A stretch of DNA of 64,000 nucleotides from Saussurea involucrata (taxonomy: Eukaryota > Streptophyta > Magnoliopsida > Asterales > Asteraceae): positions 142,836,983 to 142,900,982 of the forward strand of contig CM066319.1 of assembly GCA_033807775.1 (NCBI GenBank), read 5' to 3'. Positions 1-10,728 of the stretch are shown here, one piece after another. A program made the translations under genes and the position numbers. The notes under the pieces were generated by a model, which was not told the origin of the DNA, did not search any database, and worked only from the letters and a program-made list of their open reading frames with translations. The first letter of the stretch is position 1; each line of letters opens with the position of its first letter.

Positions 1-1763
1 GCTTTGCCTTTCACCTCGGTAGTGAGTGTTTTGAGAGCCTCTCCAGCGTTTGTAACCACTGAAGAGTTTGAGGAGAGTGTGGTGGTGAGAGATTCCACCT
101 TCGTAGACAAATCCTTGAGTGAGTTGTTGATGTCGCCCAAATTAGGACTTGTAGAAGATAAAAACTTATGAACAAAGGAAAGCTCAAAAGTTGGGGATTT
201 TGAGAGAGGAATGTTTAAGGTGTGGTGTATACCTGCGGGATGGTTGACGAAGTCATCGAAGTGTCGATAACCTGAATATTTTTCCATGTCGTCTTCCAGA
301 GAGCCTTGACGCTGAGAAGTGCCCGCAGGTCCTGTGTTTTGATCCATCATCCGCTGTAGAGCTTCAACAGATGTATCACTCAGGATGATGTTTGTTGTAG
401 ACAGGGGGAATAGAGGTGGAGTGACCAAAGAAATAGTGGGAGGAATGAAGGTTGAGAAGAGGGATTGGGTACCGGATTCAGCGTTGGCTCCGCTGAGGAA
501 TACTTCCGCAGTACTTGGAGGTACTGAGGGAGGGAGGTTTTGTGCCAAGACAACCTCAGCGTGTAGAGACGCTGAAGCGGGTATGGAAGGGGTGGTTTCA
601 GCTGCTGTGGCAGAGCGTACCACAGAACTTTCCAACGGCTCTTGTGGAGAGAGAGTCGTGGAGGCTTCAGCCTGGATAGACTTAGAGGATTGATCCTTGG
701 AGGACTTCTTGGGCTTAGGAGTGCCAAGTGGGGTGTCAGAAGGTTTCCTTTTTATAGAAGGAGTGGATTTTGCGGCCTGGGTACCAGCGGTTGGGATTAT
801 CACTGCCGATGTGGTAGCCGTAGAAGTAGAAGAAGTAGGTCTAAGAAGAGATAAGAGAGTAGAGAGACGTACCTCATTTGGCATGGGCGAGTAGTCGAGA
901 ACCTTAGTGCCAACCTGTGATAATTTCAGGTCGCCCACCTTCGGGTATTCGTCGCCTAGCCCTTGTTGGAAGAGAGCGCTCATAAAGCGAGGATATGGAA
1001 CAGTCAACGGCCGATTTTTTTCGTCTACTCTGAGCATCATGTCGTCGAAAATGATTTTGGCCCAGTCGATGTGAAGGCCCTTCAGCAGTGCGTACCCCAT
1101 AGCCTGCTGGGGTTTGGATGCTTGGTCAGTTGACCCAACCTTAGCTGTCATGCAGCTGATCAGATGAGCAAAGATGAAGTTCATCTCGCTAGGCATTTTG
1201 GACTTCTGGATCGTGGTAAGCTTCTTCTCAGGGAGGCCATCTTTCCCTGTTCCCCAAACATACTTCATTGCATCAAAGAATGCAATGAGTTCATCTCTAT
1301 TAGTGGGGTTCTTGGGATTAGGTAGAGGAATGAAGCGTTTTTCTTTTGTACTACCAGGGAGGTTAAGGGCAGACCTGATAGATCCGAGAGTAATCTTGGA
1401 GGAACCATGTTCGGTGTCGAAGAGGATGGCATCGATCTTCTTTTTGGGGTCTTTGGTAGAGGTTATCTGAGCTCTTCTGGCAGTATACCAGAACTGAGCT
1501 AGAAGGTGCCTGTGAGCAGGAGGTCTGGTGGTCAGAACTGTCGATAGAGGACAAGTCTGAAGTAAATTAACAGCGTCGTTTAGATGTGTGATCTGCTTCT
1601 TTGGAGGAAAGTTGAAGAGGGCATAGGGATTGTTTCCTTGAAAAGTCACTTGCCCTATTTTGAAGTTGACATGAGGAGCTTTGATGAGTTCAATACTTTC
1701 AGAGGTAGTAGGAGACTGAGCAGTGAGAGTTGCGTCAGTGGTTGGAGCTTCAGTAGATGCCAT
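1..1763 (-). CDS. Extra ORF downstream of pol, copy A, partial and open
   Basis: Starting from the ATG at 1763-1761 the frame stays open to the window edge, 587 codons with no stop. The product starts MASTEAP and shares with copies B and D an N-terminal domain of about 320 residues: a QFWYTAR block, a segment around SKMPSEMNFIFAHLIS, and MGYALLKGLHIDW followed by a YPRF block. A Pro/Ser/Thr-rich linker and the start of a coiled-coil region follow. I see no signal peptide or membrane segment, so an envelope role is not supported. Similar proteins accompany SIRE-lineage copia elements in Asteraceae, as far as I recall; function is unknown. The start is supported by a splice-acceptor-like CAG three bases upstream. 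Intron 1 of the other copies is present here, but its acceptor is altered (AG to AA) and it is readable as coding. The C-terminal half lies outside the window. Confidence 0.8.
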   Translation of the reverse strand, partial: MASTEAPTTDATLTAQSPTTSESIELIKAPHVNFKIGQVTFQGNNPYALFNFPPKKQITHLNDAVNLLQTCPLSTVLTTRPPAHRHLLAQFWYTARRAQITSTKDPKKKIDAILFDTEHGSSKITLGSIRSALNLPGSTKEKRFIPLPNPKNPTNRDELIAFFDAMKYVWGTGKDGLPEKKLTTIQKSKMPSEMNFIFAHLISCMTAKVGSTDQASKPQQAMGYALLKGLHIDWAKIIFDDMMLRVDEKNRPLTVPYPRFMSALFQQGLGDEYPKVGDLKLSQVGTKVLDYSPMPNEVRLSTLLSLLRPTSSTSTATTSAVIIPTAGTQAAKSTPSIKRKPSDTPLGTPKPKKSSKDQSSKSIQAEASTTLSPQEPLESSVVRSATAAETTPSIPASASLHAEVVLAQNLPPSVPPSTAEVFLSGANAESGTQSLFSTFIPPTISLVTPPLFPLSTTNIILSDTSVEALQRMMDQNTGPAGTSQRQGSLEDDMEKYSGYRHFDDFVNHPAGIHHTLNIPLSKSPTFELSFVHKFLSSTSPNLGDINNSLKDLSTKVESLTTTLSSNSSVVTNAGEALKTLTTEVKGK

Positions 1764-2640
1764 TTCTGTTCATAAAGTATAAAGATGAAGAATATGAAGA
1801 TAAGTTCTTAAAATGGATAAGAGTTCCAAAATAAGGGTTTTAGAGTTTTTCTAGTTTTGAACAACATACAAAACATAGTGAATATTCTTGTTTTCCAGTT
1901 TCCTTTTAAAGAAGGGTCTGGAAAAACATATGAGAAAGTCAAGTTTAAGATTTTTATTATAAACTCGAAGAACAATCTAACAAACAGATTGTATTTATAA
2001 AACCGTGAAGAAAAATGATTTCATTTTATGAAAGTTCTTTTGTTTGATCTTTTAGAATCAAGAATAAGATCAGAGACAAGTTTATGTAAGGAAAATAATA
2101 GAAATATTAACCTTTAGTGTTGAAGATGAACAATTTCTAGAGAAAATAAGTTCAAATGCAATAGTTGTTCTTGCTCGTGAGAGATGATGTTCGCGTAAAA
2201 GGTAAAAATATAAACTCAAATGGTTTATATAGTGAGAGTAGAGAGAGAAAAACAATGAGCGAGAAAGTTTTTCATGATGACACGGACACGTCCCTTGAAT
2301 TTGATTGGTCAAGGTAAACGAAACGGGCGAACGTGTAAGAGAAAAGGCGTGCCATGGTCTATCTGTTGTGATGACGTCACAAACGTCCTTTCACATTTTT
2401 GGGTGTCTCTGAGGATTTTGAAAACTCAGTGGCATTTTTAAAACATGAAGCACTGACTAGAAATCAGTGTTAGTTTTAAAATTTCAAAAGAATCACTGAA
2501 AGGAAGAGATATTCAGCGATGCAATTTGTTTTGAAATCTTGCATTCATAGGCGAACGTCATAGAGTAAGAGAGAACATACCTTGATATCAGCGAATCAAT
2601 TTTGTTCAGAGAGTAGGTGATTAATAGGGTTATACAAGTT
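1764..2640 (-). other. Spacer between pol and extra ORF, copy A, with leader intron
   Basis: This stretch has no credible gene. On the minus strand it holds, in order, the post-pol sequence, the promoter block at 2224-2379, a short leader and a likely 5'UTR intron of about 346 bp. The donor reads AAAG|GTTAAT at 2111 and the acceptor reads ACAG at 1766, just before the ATG. The same features occur at matching distances in copies B and D. Confidence 0.6.
2224..2379 (-). promoter_or_regulatory. Putative internal promoter of the extra ORF, copy A
   Basis: The minus strand shows TGACGTCA (2372-2379), an ACGT-containing box (about 2284-2293), a CCAAT box (2304-2308) and TATATAAA (2224-2231). Order and spacing match the blocks in copies B (19167-19323) and D (37635-37800). 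TGACGTCA and ACGT boxes are known bZIP sites. The ACACGTGT of the other copies is degenerate here. Promoter activity is inferred, not shown. Confidence 0.55.
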
Positions 2641-2644
2641 CATT

Positions 2645-5600
2645 TTATAATCGCTGATCAAATGTGAACCGCGGAAGATTTTGCTCTTCTAAGTTCAGCA
2701 TTCCAAGCTCGCTGATGAGAAAGTTGAATCTTGTCTCATCAAGAGGTTTGGTGAACAGATCGGCTAACTGAAAATCAGTTTGGATAAAATGAAGTTCTAT
2801 ATCACCATTCATCACATGATCTCTGTAAAACTGATACCTGATTTCGATGTGTTTGGTCTTTGAGTGTAGCACTGGATTGTTGGCTATAGCGATGGCACTA
2901 GTGCTGTCGCAATAGATTGGAATTTTGGAGAGCTGAAGGTCATAGTCCAGTAGTTGATTTCTCATCCATAAGACCTGAGAACAATAGCTTCCAACAGCTA
3001 CATATTCAGCTTCAGCGGTTGAGGTGGACACTGAGTTTTGCTTTTTACTTGTCCAACTCACCAGCTTTCCACCCAAGAGCTGACAGCCTCATATGGTGCT
3101 TTTCCTATCCATTTTGCATCCTGCAAAATCACTATCTGAATAGGCGATTAAATCAAACCCTGAGTCTTTGGGATACCAAAGACCTAGGTTAGGAGTACCC
3201 TTAAGGTATCGAAAAATTCACTTTACATCGATCAAATGAGATTCCTTAGGTTCAGCTTGATATCGTGCACACAAACAGGTTGCGTACATAATATCAGGTC
3301 GGCTAGCTGTAAGATACAGAAGAGAGCCGATCATCCCACGGTACGCTGTGACACTAACAGGTTTTCCTGAAGGATCATTGTTTAGTGTCAGCGGCGGTGC
3401 CATAGGGGTTTTCATAGTTGAGCTCTGAGATAAATAAAAAAATTTCAGCATATCTTTAACATTTTTTCCTTGATGAATGAAAGTTCCTTTTACACTCTGT
3501 TTGATTTGAAGACCAAGGAAATAGGTTAGCTCACCCATCATACTCATTTTATATTCAGCTTTCATTCTATCAGCGAAACTAGTACATAGGTCAGGGTTAG
3601 TGGAACCAAATATAACATCATCGACATATATTTGAACAAGAATAATATGACCTTTTACTTTCCTGAAAAATAGAGTTTTATCGATTTTACCTCGCTCAAA
3701 TTTTTCAATATGGAGATAAGAAGAGAGAGTGTCATACCATGCACGAGGAGCTTGCTTTAAGCCATAAAGTGCCTTATCCAGTTTATAAACATAACCTAGA
3801 TGCTTAGGATCTGAGAATCCCGGAGGTTGTTCCACGTAGACTTCTTCGTTCAGCTTTCCATTGAGGAACGTTGATTTAACATCCATTTGATAAACCTTGA
3901 AGTCTTTGTGTACAACGTAAGCTAAGAATAGACGAATGGATTCTAGTCTTGCCACTGGGGCAAATGTTTCGTCGTAATCTATACCTTCCTCTTGTCTGTA
4001 CCCCTGAGCAACAAGACGAGCCTTGTTGCAGGTTACAGTTCCATATTCATCCAACTTGTTTCGATAGACCCATTTAGTGCCTATCACTGACTTGTCAAAC
4101 GGTCTGTGAACGAGCTTCCAGACTTTGTTTCTTTCGAATTTTGTCAGCTCTTCTTGCATAGCGCTGACCTAGTTTGGATCTCTGAGGGCATCATCTGTTT
4201 TCTTTGGTTCAATCAAAGAAATGAAGTTAACAAATAAACAAATATTACCTGCACTTCGTCGAGTCTGAATACCAGCGTTTGGATCACCAAGAATTTGATC
4301 AATATGGTGATTGATAGTCCATCACTGAGCCGGAGCGTAAGTCGCTGACTCAATCTGAACTTCTGGAGGAGCTGAAGATGAGGCTTCAGCAACTTCTGGT
4401 ATATCAGCCAAGAGAGGAAGAGGTTCAGATGTCATTTCATTCACTGATTGCTGAGAAGTAGATGGTATGTTTGAGATAGAAGGTTTAGAAGCAGGCATAA
4501 TGTTAAGAGGAACAACTGAGACCCATGAGGATTCAGCTTCACTTGTCTGCATGCTTGGGATGATAATAGGATCATCATCTTCAGCGGTATGAGTGTGAGT
4601 TTGAGAGATAGGAGCATCTTCAGAATCACCAAGATGAGAAAACATCCATTGATTCAGTTCTTCAGTATCAACTGAAGGTCTAGAGTTCGCTGAACGGGAT
4701 TTGTCAAAAGTGACGTGGATTGTTTCTTCTACAGTTTCTCTTCTTCGATTGATGACTCTAAAGGCTTTGGAGACTGAGGAGTATCCAAGAAAAATTTCAT
4801 CATCAGCCTTAGGATCAAACTTTCCAAGGGCATCTCTGTTGTTCTGTATGAAACACTGACATCCAAAGATGTGAAGAAAGCTAATTGAAGGCTTTCTCCC
4901 ATGGAAAAGTTCATAGGTAGTCTTCTTGAATCTTTTGACTATCAGCGACCTGTTTTGAGTAAAACAAGCAGTGTTGACAGCTTCTGCCCAAAACTGAGTA
5001 GGCAGGTGAGAATCGCTGAGCATTGAACGTGCAGCTTCAATGATAGTTCGATTTCTTCTTTCAGCGACTCCATTTTGTTGCGGTGTTCTCACTGAAGAAA
5101 AGTTGTGAGAAATACCCTTGCTTTCAAAGAAGGAATCAAGGGAACTGTTTTTAAATTCAGTCCCATGATCACTCCTTATTGAGCGAACGGTCATGTTATT
5201 CAGGACTTTCATTTTCCTGACAAAAGTGATGAGTTCTTCAGGGGTGTCACTCTTTGAACGGAGAAACATAACCCAGGTATAGCGAGAGAATTCATCAATT
5301 ATGACCAATGTATATTTCTTTCCAGCGATGGATTGTTTGTTAACATGGCCAAACAAATCCATATGGAGTAGTTGTAGAGGAGATGACACTGAGGAAACTT
5401 GTTTAGATTTAAAGCTTGCCTTGGTTTGTTTCCCTTTTTCACACGCTGAACATAGAGACTCCTTAGCATATGAGTGTTGAGGTAGACCAGTAACCAACTC
5501 TTTAGAAGAAAGAGTATTCAGTGTCTTAAAGTTTAGATGAGAGAGCCTCTTATGCCATAACCAGTTGACATCAGATGGGGCTTTTGAGAAGAAACATGAG

Positions 5601-6019
5601 TTCTCAGTGGTTGTAGAGTCCATGTTTATAACGTAAACATTTTCCATACGGTATCCGCTGAGAGCTATCTTCTCATTTTTGTCAGTGACAAAGCAGGATT
5701 CCTTAGTGAAAATCACTTTGTTATCCTTGTCACATAGCTGACTGATGCTAAGAAGATTGTGCTTTAATCCTTCAACATATGCTACTCTTCTGAAGGTTGT
5801 TGTACCATTAGAGAGTACACCAAACCCATGGGTATAGCCTTTTCCGTTTCCACCGAAGGTCACTGAGGGACCCTTCTTTTCCTTATATTTAGTGAGCAGG
5901 TTTTTCTTTCCAGTCATGTGTCTAGAGCATCCGCCATCTAGATACCAGATACCCATCTTAACCTGCAAACAAAGGAAGATTAGTTTGACTTGGGCACCCA
6001 TTTCACCATGGGCCCACAC
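2645..6019 (-). pseudogene. pol: Copia pol (protease, integrase, RT, RNase H), copy A
   Basis: Minus-strand order: protease-like WYLDGGCSRHMTG, the integrase zinc-binding region and core (SDHGTEF, QNGVAERRNRT), RT (MDVKSTFLNG, YVDDVIFGS) and RNase H (STAEAEYVA). The protease motif is DGG where copy D has DSG, so the active site is probably lost. One frame runs through but is broken by nonsense codons near 4320 (Gln-Arg-Trp became Gln-stop-Trp), 4168 (Trp to stop), 3217 (Lys-Arg to Lys-stop) and 3080 (Gly to stop). The normal stop after LNLEE is also lost, so the frame reads on to 2645. The protein would have processed the polyprotein, copied RNA and integrated cDNA. It cannot be active. Confidence 0.9.
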
Positions 6020-7473
6020 TTGTCAGTGGTGGTAGAGGAAGTGGAAGGTTCATTAATCTTCGCAGCATTTGAAGATTCAGCTTCAGAACTAGTCTTCACT
6101 TTGGTTAATTTCTTAACCATAGTAATAGGATTCACCTTAACCTGATTTGCACCAGGATTGGTCTTCTTTGCCTTGGGGGCATTGATCTTCACCTTAGCTA
6201 ACTTTTCAGCTTTGGTGGCTGTGGGGCACTTACTAGCAATATGATTGGTAAGTCCACAGTGATAACATTTCCTATAGCTAAGAGTAGCTTTAGGACCATT
6301 TGCATGCTTAGCTGAGATTTTTAAATGAGCAGGGCCAACACCAAGTATACCTTTGGCATTGGAAATGGGAGGAACAATCAGTTCTTCAGATTTCTTACCA
6401 ATTATATCCACTCTGATTCTAGGAGTAGATCGTTGAATAAATCCAGGGATCTTGTTCTTAGAAGTAGAGAGATAAGCCACTGATGCTTTAGAAGCATTCA
6501 GCTTAGGTACAAAGGTACCCTTATGAGGTTTTTGGTTGAAAACCTTTTCTTTACCTTTACCTTTCAGTTTAGAACTTGAGGTAGAGGTTTCCTCAGGAGT
6601 GGGAGTTTTAGAAGAAGAACAAGGAGATGAGGAAGCGTCAGGGATAGAGGACACGAACATTCCAAACTTAAGCATGGAATGCTCAGTGGTTGGTTATTCA
6701 GCGTCAGCTTTGTAACCAAGACCACGTTTGTCACTTAGGGGAATCTGAGACTTTATTATCTCTGTGATCATTGTTGAGGATTTACACCATCCTTCAACAG
6801 TAGCCTTTTCAGCTTTTAATGCAGCGATAGCTTCTTCACGCTCGATTTTGACTATCTGATTTATATGGACCTGATCTTTTAAATCGTCTTCAACTTTAGA
6901 AAGCTTTTCTATTTGAAGGTGACAGTTTCTTAATTGTTCAACTAGATCAATGTTTTGATTTTCAACGATGGTCTTGCCATTCATGGCATTATAAAAATTC
7001 ATAGTCAGAAGATCGATTTTCCGAAGACTATCAGCTTCATTAATATCTGAAATATTAGTAAAGAAAGAAGTTGATACCTTAAAGGTAGAAGTTGAAGTTG
7101 AGGGAATTTCAGAATTTTCTTCCTCTTCTTCTATTTTTACTATGAGGCAGAGATTGGCCTCATCATCATCTTTAGAGTCAGATGATTCTTCAGTGTCAGA
7201 GGCAGCCCAGTCGAAGTCAGCGACCAAGCCTTTGCCTTTCTTCTTAAAGCTTTTCAGCTTTGAATATGTTTTCTTTCAGCTTCTTGTACTTGTCATCTCT
7301 AGCCCTGGGGTTAGAGGATTTCTTGTAGGAAGAAGATCAGGGTTTGAAGACTTTCTTAGATCTGCATTCACTAGCAAAATGACCGATCTTTTCACAGTTA
7401 TAGCAAGTAGTTGTAGCCTTATCAACAGGGGTTGATGATTTTGGCTTATCAGTGAGTGTGAGAGGTTTGATTC
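5980..7473 (-). pseudogene. gag: Copia gag, copy A, 5' truncated and broken
   Basis: The minus strand encodes the C-terminal part of a copia gag like that of copy D: remains of a first CCHC knuckle near 7380-7440, an acidic Ser/Asp/Glu stretch, a coiled-coil-like block (7000-6780), then the second knuckle CYHCGLTNHIASKC near 6230-6270, ending WVPKSN at the stop near 5980. A nonsense TAA at about 6694 splits the frame and a frameshift lies near 7230. The N-terminal UBN2-type region is missing because the element is cut at 7473. The gag stop is followed by a T-rich tract and TTTGCAG directly before pol. Confidence 0.85.
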
Positions 7474-8034
7474 TGTGACAACTGCCAAATTTACACCTCA
7501 GGTTAGAACTATACTGGATATCTCATTTACTCATGTCATAGTTCACACAGTGCAATTTTAGCAGTAAACGCGGTACGATAGGAAAATTCGAGAAATTTTG
7601 CCTAAGAAACCCTTGAATTAGGAAATTATCCATAAATCTCATAAAATGCCAACTTAACCTACACTTATACCACAAGTATTTATATAATTAACAACTTATG
7701 TATTTCAATCATATTATATAAAAATACTTTACTTTTATATAATTATTTTGTATTTTTAATTATTAAGAAAAATACTTGTATTTTAAAATTTAATCAAAAA
7801 GACATGATTAGACTTTTATATTTGCATCACACTACCCCCCCCCCCCCCCCATGGAGAGGCCGCCCCTCTACTCCTTATGTATTCCTTTAATCTCTACAAT
7901 TCAATAACAACAACACTCCACTCTCTCTCACTAAAATCTCACTAGAGATTTCTCTCACCCTTTTCTCTCTCCGTCTTCAAATCTTCATCACAATCTTCAT
8001 CCCATCTTCAAACCTTCATCCATCTTCAACCAAG
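7474..8034 (+). repeat. Truncated 5' LTR of the Tekay-like element
   Basis: It starts TGTGACAACTG and is nearly identical to the first ~560 bp of the LTR at 10729, including a long C-tract (near 7836-7850) and the following leader-like CT-rich segment. Homology stops at about 8034, and RT coding sequence starts within a few bases. Confidence 0.9.
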
Positions 8035-10694
8035 TTCGACCAAGTTCATCACCCTGGGGAGCCCCGATTCTCTTCGTTAAGAAGAAGGATGGATCATTTC
8101 GGATGTGCATCGATTATAGGGAGCTGAATAAGATAACAATCAAGAACCTATATCCTCTCCCTCGAATAGACGATTGTTCGACCAGTTGCAGGGTGCAACT
8201 TACTTCTCAAAAATTGATCTTCGATCAGGATATCATCAGTTAAGAGTCCGAGAGGAGGACATCCCTAAAACAACTTTTAGAACTCACTATGGACACTACG
8301 AGTTTTTAGTTATGCCATTCGGTTTGATGAACGCACCAGCTGTGTTTATGGACCTAATGAATAGAGTATGTAGACCATACCTTGATAAGTTTGTGATTGT
8401 GCTCATCGATGATATACTGATCTATTCTCAGAGTAAGAAAGATCACGAGCAGCATCTAAAAGTGATTTTAGAACTTCTCAAGAAGCAGAAGCTATATGCC
8501 AAATTCTCTAAAGTGCGAATTTTGGATTCGGGAAGTACATTTCTTAGGTCACGTGATCGGGGAGAAAGGGATTCACGTAGACCCGGCTAAAGTGGAAGCC
8601 GTTAGGAAATGGGAAGCCCCGAGGACCCCCCCCCCGGAAATTCGCCAATTTCTAGGCTTGGCAGGGTATTATCGGCGTTTTATCGAGAATTTCTCTAAAA
8701 TCGCTAAACCCCTTACCACGTTAACCCAAAAGGATAAGGATTTCGTTTGGGGAGTTTCACAAGAAGAAGCGTTTCAACTTCTGAAGAAAAAGTTGTGCAA
8801 TGCACCGATACTAGCCTTACCGGAAGGGACGGAAAATTTGGTGGTGTATTGTGACGCATCGCATCAGGGATTAGGTTGCGTGTTGACACAAAATGATAAG
8901 GTGATAGCATACGCCTCGAGACAATTAAAAGTTCATGAAATGAACTATACCACACACGATTTGGAACTCGGAGCTGTGGTATTCGCTCTGAAGATATGGA
9001 GACATTATCTATATGGTACCAAGTGCACTATTTTCACCGACCACAAGAGTCTTCAGCACATCTTTGATCAAAAGTTGCTTAATATGAGGCAAAGAAGATG
9101 GGTAGAACTACTCAGCGACTACGATTGTGAGATACGTTACCACCCAGGAAAGGCCAACGTAGTAGCTGATGCCCTGAGTAGGAAAGAAAGGGTAAAACCT
9201 TCACGAGTCCGAGCGTTAGGAGCGCTGGTTCAAACAAGTTTGAAAACTCGGATTTTCGAAGCTCAAAACGAAGCAATGAAGTCTGAAAACCTGAAGGACG
9301 AGACCCTTCATGGTTTAGAATCGAGTTTTGAAACTAAGATTGATGGAGTACGTTACTTTAAAGGCAGGGTATGGATCCCAAAGGCTGACCACCTGCGGGA
9401 AATGATTTTGGAGGAGGCTCATAAATCTAAATACTCAATTCACCCAGGAGCGGATAAGATGTACAAGGATTTAAGGGAGTACTATTGGTGGCCAGGAATG
9501 AAGAAGGATATTGCCACATATGTAGGAAAATGCATAACTTGCTCAAAAGTCAAGGCTGTCTATCAAAAGCCACCATGACTGTTGCAGCAACCAGAGATTC
9601 CCCAGTGGAAATGGGAGCAAATCACTATGGACTTTATAACCAAACTCCCGAGAACTGCCAAGGGACACGACTCGATTTGGGTTATAGTAGATCAATTTAC
9701 GAAGTCTGCACATTTCTTGCCCAATCGGGAAGACTTTAAGATGGAGAAGCTTGCTCAAATCTATATCAAGGAAATCGTCACTCGTCATGGAGTCCCAGTT
9801 TCCATCATATCAGATAGAGATAGCCGCTTCACATCTCGATTTTGACAGTCACTTCAAAAAGCGTTAGGTACGCAATTAAACTTGAGCACGACCTATCATC
9901 CTCAAACGGATGGTCAGAGTGAGCGAACCATTCAGACATTGGAAGACATGCTTCGGGCATGTGTGATAGACTTTGGAGGAAGTTGGGATAACCACTTTCC
10001 GTTAGTTGAATTTTCATACAACAATAGCTATCACACCAGTATTCAGTGTGCACCATATGAAGCTCTGTATGGACGCAAGTGTCGGTCACCACTTTGTTGG
10101 TTGGAAATTGGAGATAGACAACTATCTAGTCCGGACATTGTCCAAGAAACCACCGACAAAATTGCAATCATCAGAGATAGGCTTAAAGCAGCTCAAGATC
10201 GTCAAAAGAGTTATGCGGACAATCGTAGGAAGCCTTTAGAATTTCAAGTTGGTGACAGAGTCTTTTTGAAAGTATCCCCTTGGAAGGGAACTATCCGGTT
10301 TGGGAAAAGAGGAAAGCTGAGTCCACGGTATGTGGGACCATTCAAGATCGCGGAAAGAATTGGACCAGTAGCTTACAAGCTGGAATTGCCGATGGAGTTA
10401 AGTGCTATCCACAACACGTTTCACGTGTCAAACTTAAAGAAATGTCTAGCTGACGAAGCAGTAACCGTGCCTTTGGAAGAAATCCAAATCAACGATAAGC
10501 TGCACATCGTAGAGGAACCAATGGAGATACTCGATAGGGAGGTCAAGCGTCTTAAGCGAAGCAAAATCCCGATAGTAAAAGTCCATTGGAACACAAGGCG
10601 TGGGCCTGAGTACACTTGGGAACGGGAGGATTACATGTTACATAAGTATCCTCATCTATTTGCTAGCAAACCTGATAACGCTAGTAACACTTGA
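8035..10694 (+). pseudogene. pol: Chromovirus pol (RT, RNase H, integrase, chromodomain), broken
   Basis: Coding begins mid-RT (SSPWGAP, RMCIDYRELNK). It continues through the catalytic region IDDILIYS, RNase H (TDHKSLQHIFDQK, VVADALSRK), the integrase zinc finger region (YYWWPGMKKD, CITCSK), the core (MDFITKLP, ISDRDSRFTS, HPQTDGQSERT) and a C-terminal chromodomain ending YTWEREDYMLHKYPHLF. Damage: a base missing near 8173, a base gained near 8512, a C-tract near 8626-8634, and stops at 9576-9578 and 9843-9845. Gag and protease are absent. The chromodomain in chromoviruses is thought to guide integration to heterochromatin. No active protein can be made. Confidence 0.92.
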
Positions 10695-10728
10695 ATTTCG
10701 GGACGAAATTCTTCTAACCGGGGGAGAC

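Larger units (their letters stand above)
1..7473 (-). mobile_element. SIRE-type Ty1/copia copy A, partial
   Basis: Read on the minus strand the order is gag (two blocks), protease, integrase, reverse transcriptase, RNase H, a roughly 0.9 kb non-coding spacer with a promoter-like block, then an extra ORF running off the left edge. The order matches complete copy D in this window, and placement of an extra ORF after RNase H is known for the SIRE/Maximus copia lineage. The right end is cut abruptly at 7473/7474, inside gag near the first zinc knuckle, where a chromovirus LTR begins. Several nonsense codons show that pol is dead. Copy C (25158-25926) may be its displaced 5' end. Confidence 0.9.

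Noticed and set aside
380..727. Minus-strand ORF of 115 codons
   Set aside because: It is an out-of-frame shadow of the genuine extra ORF of copy A on the same strand.
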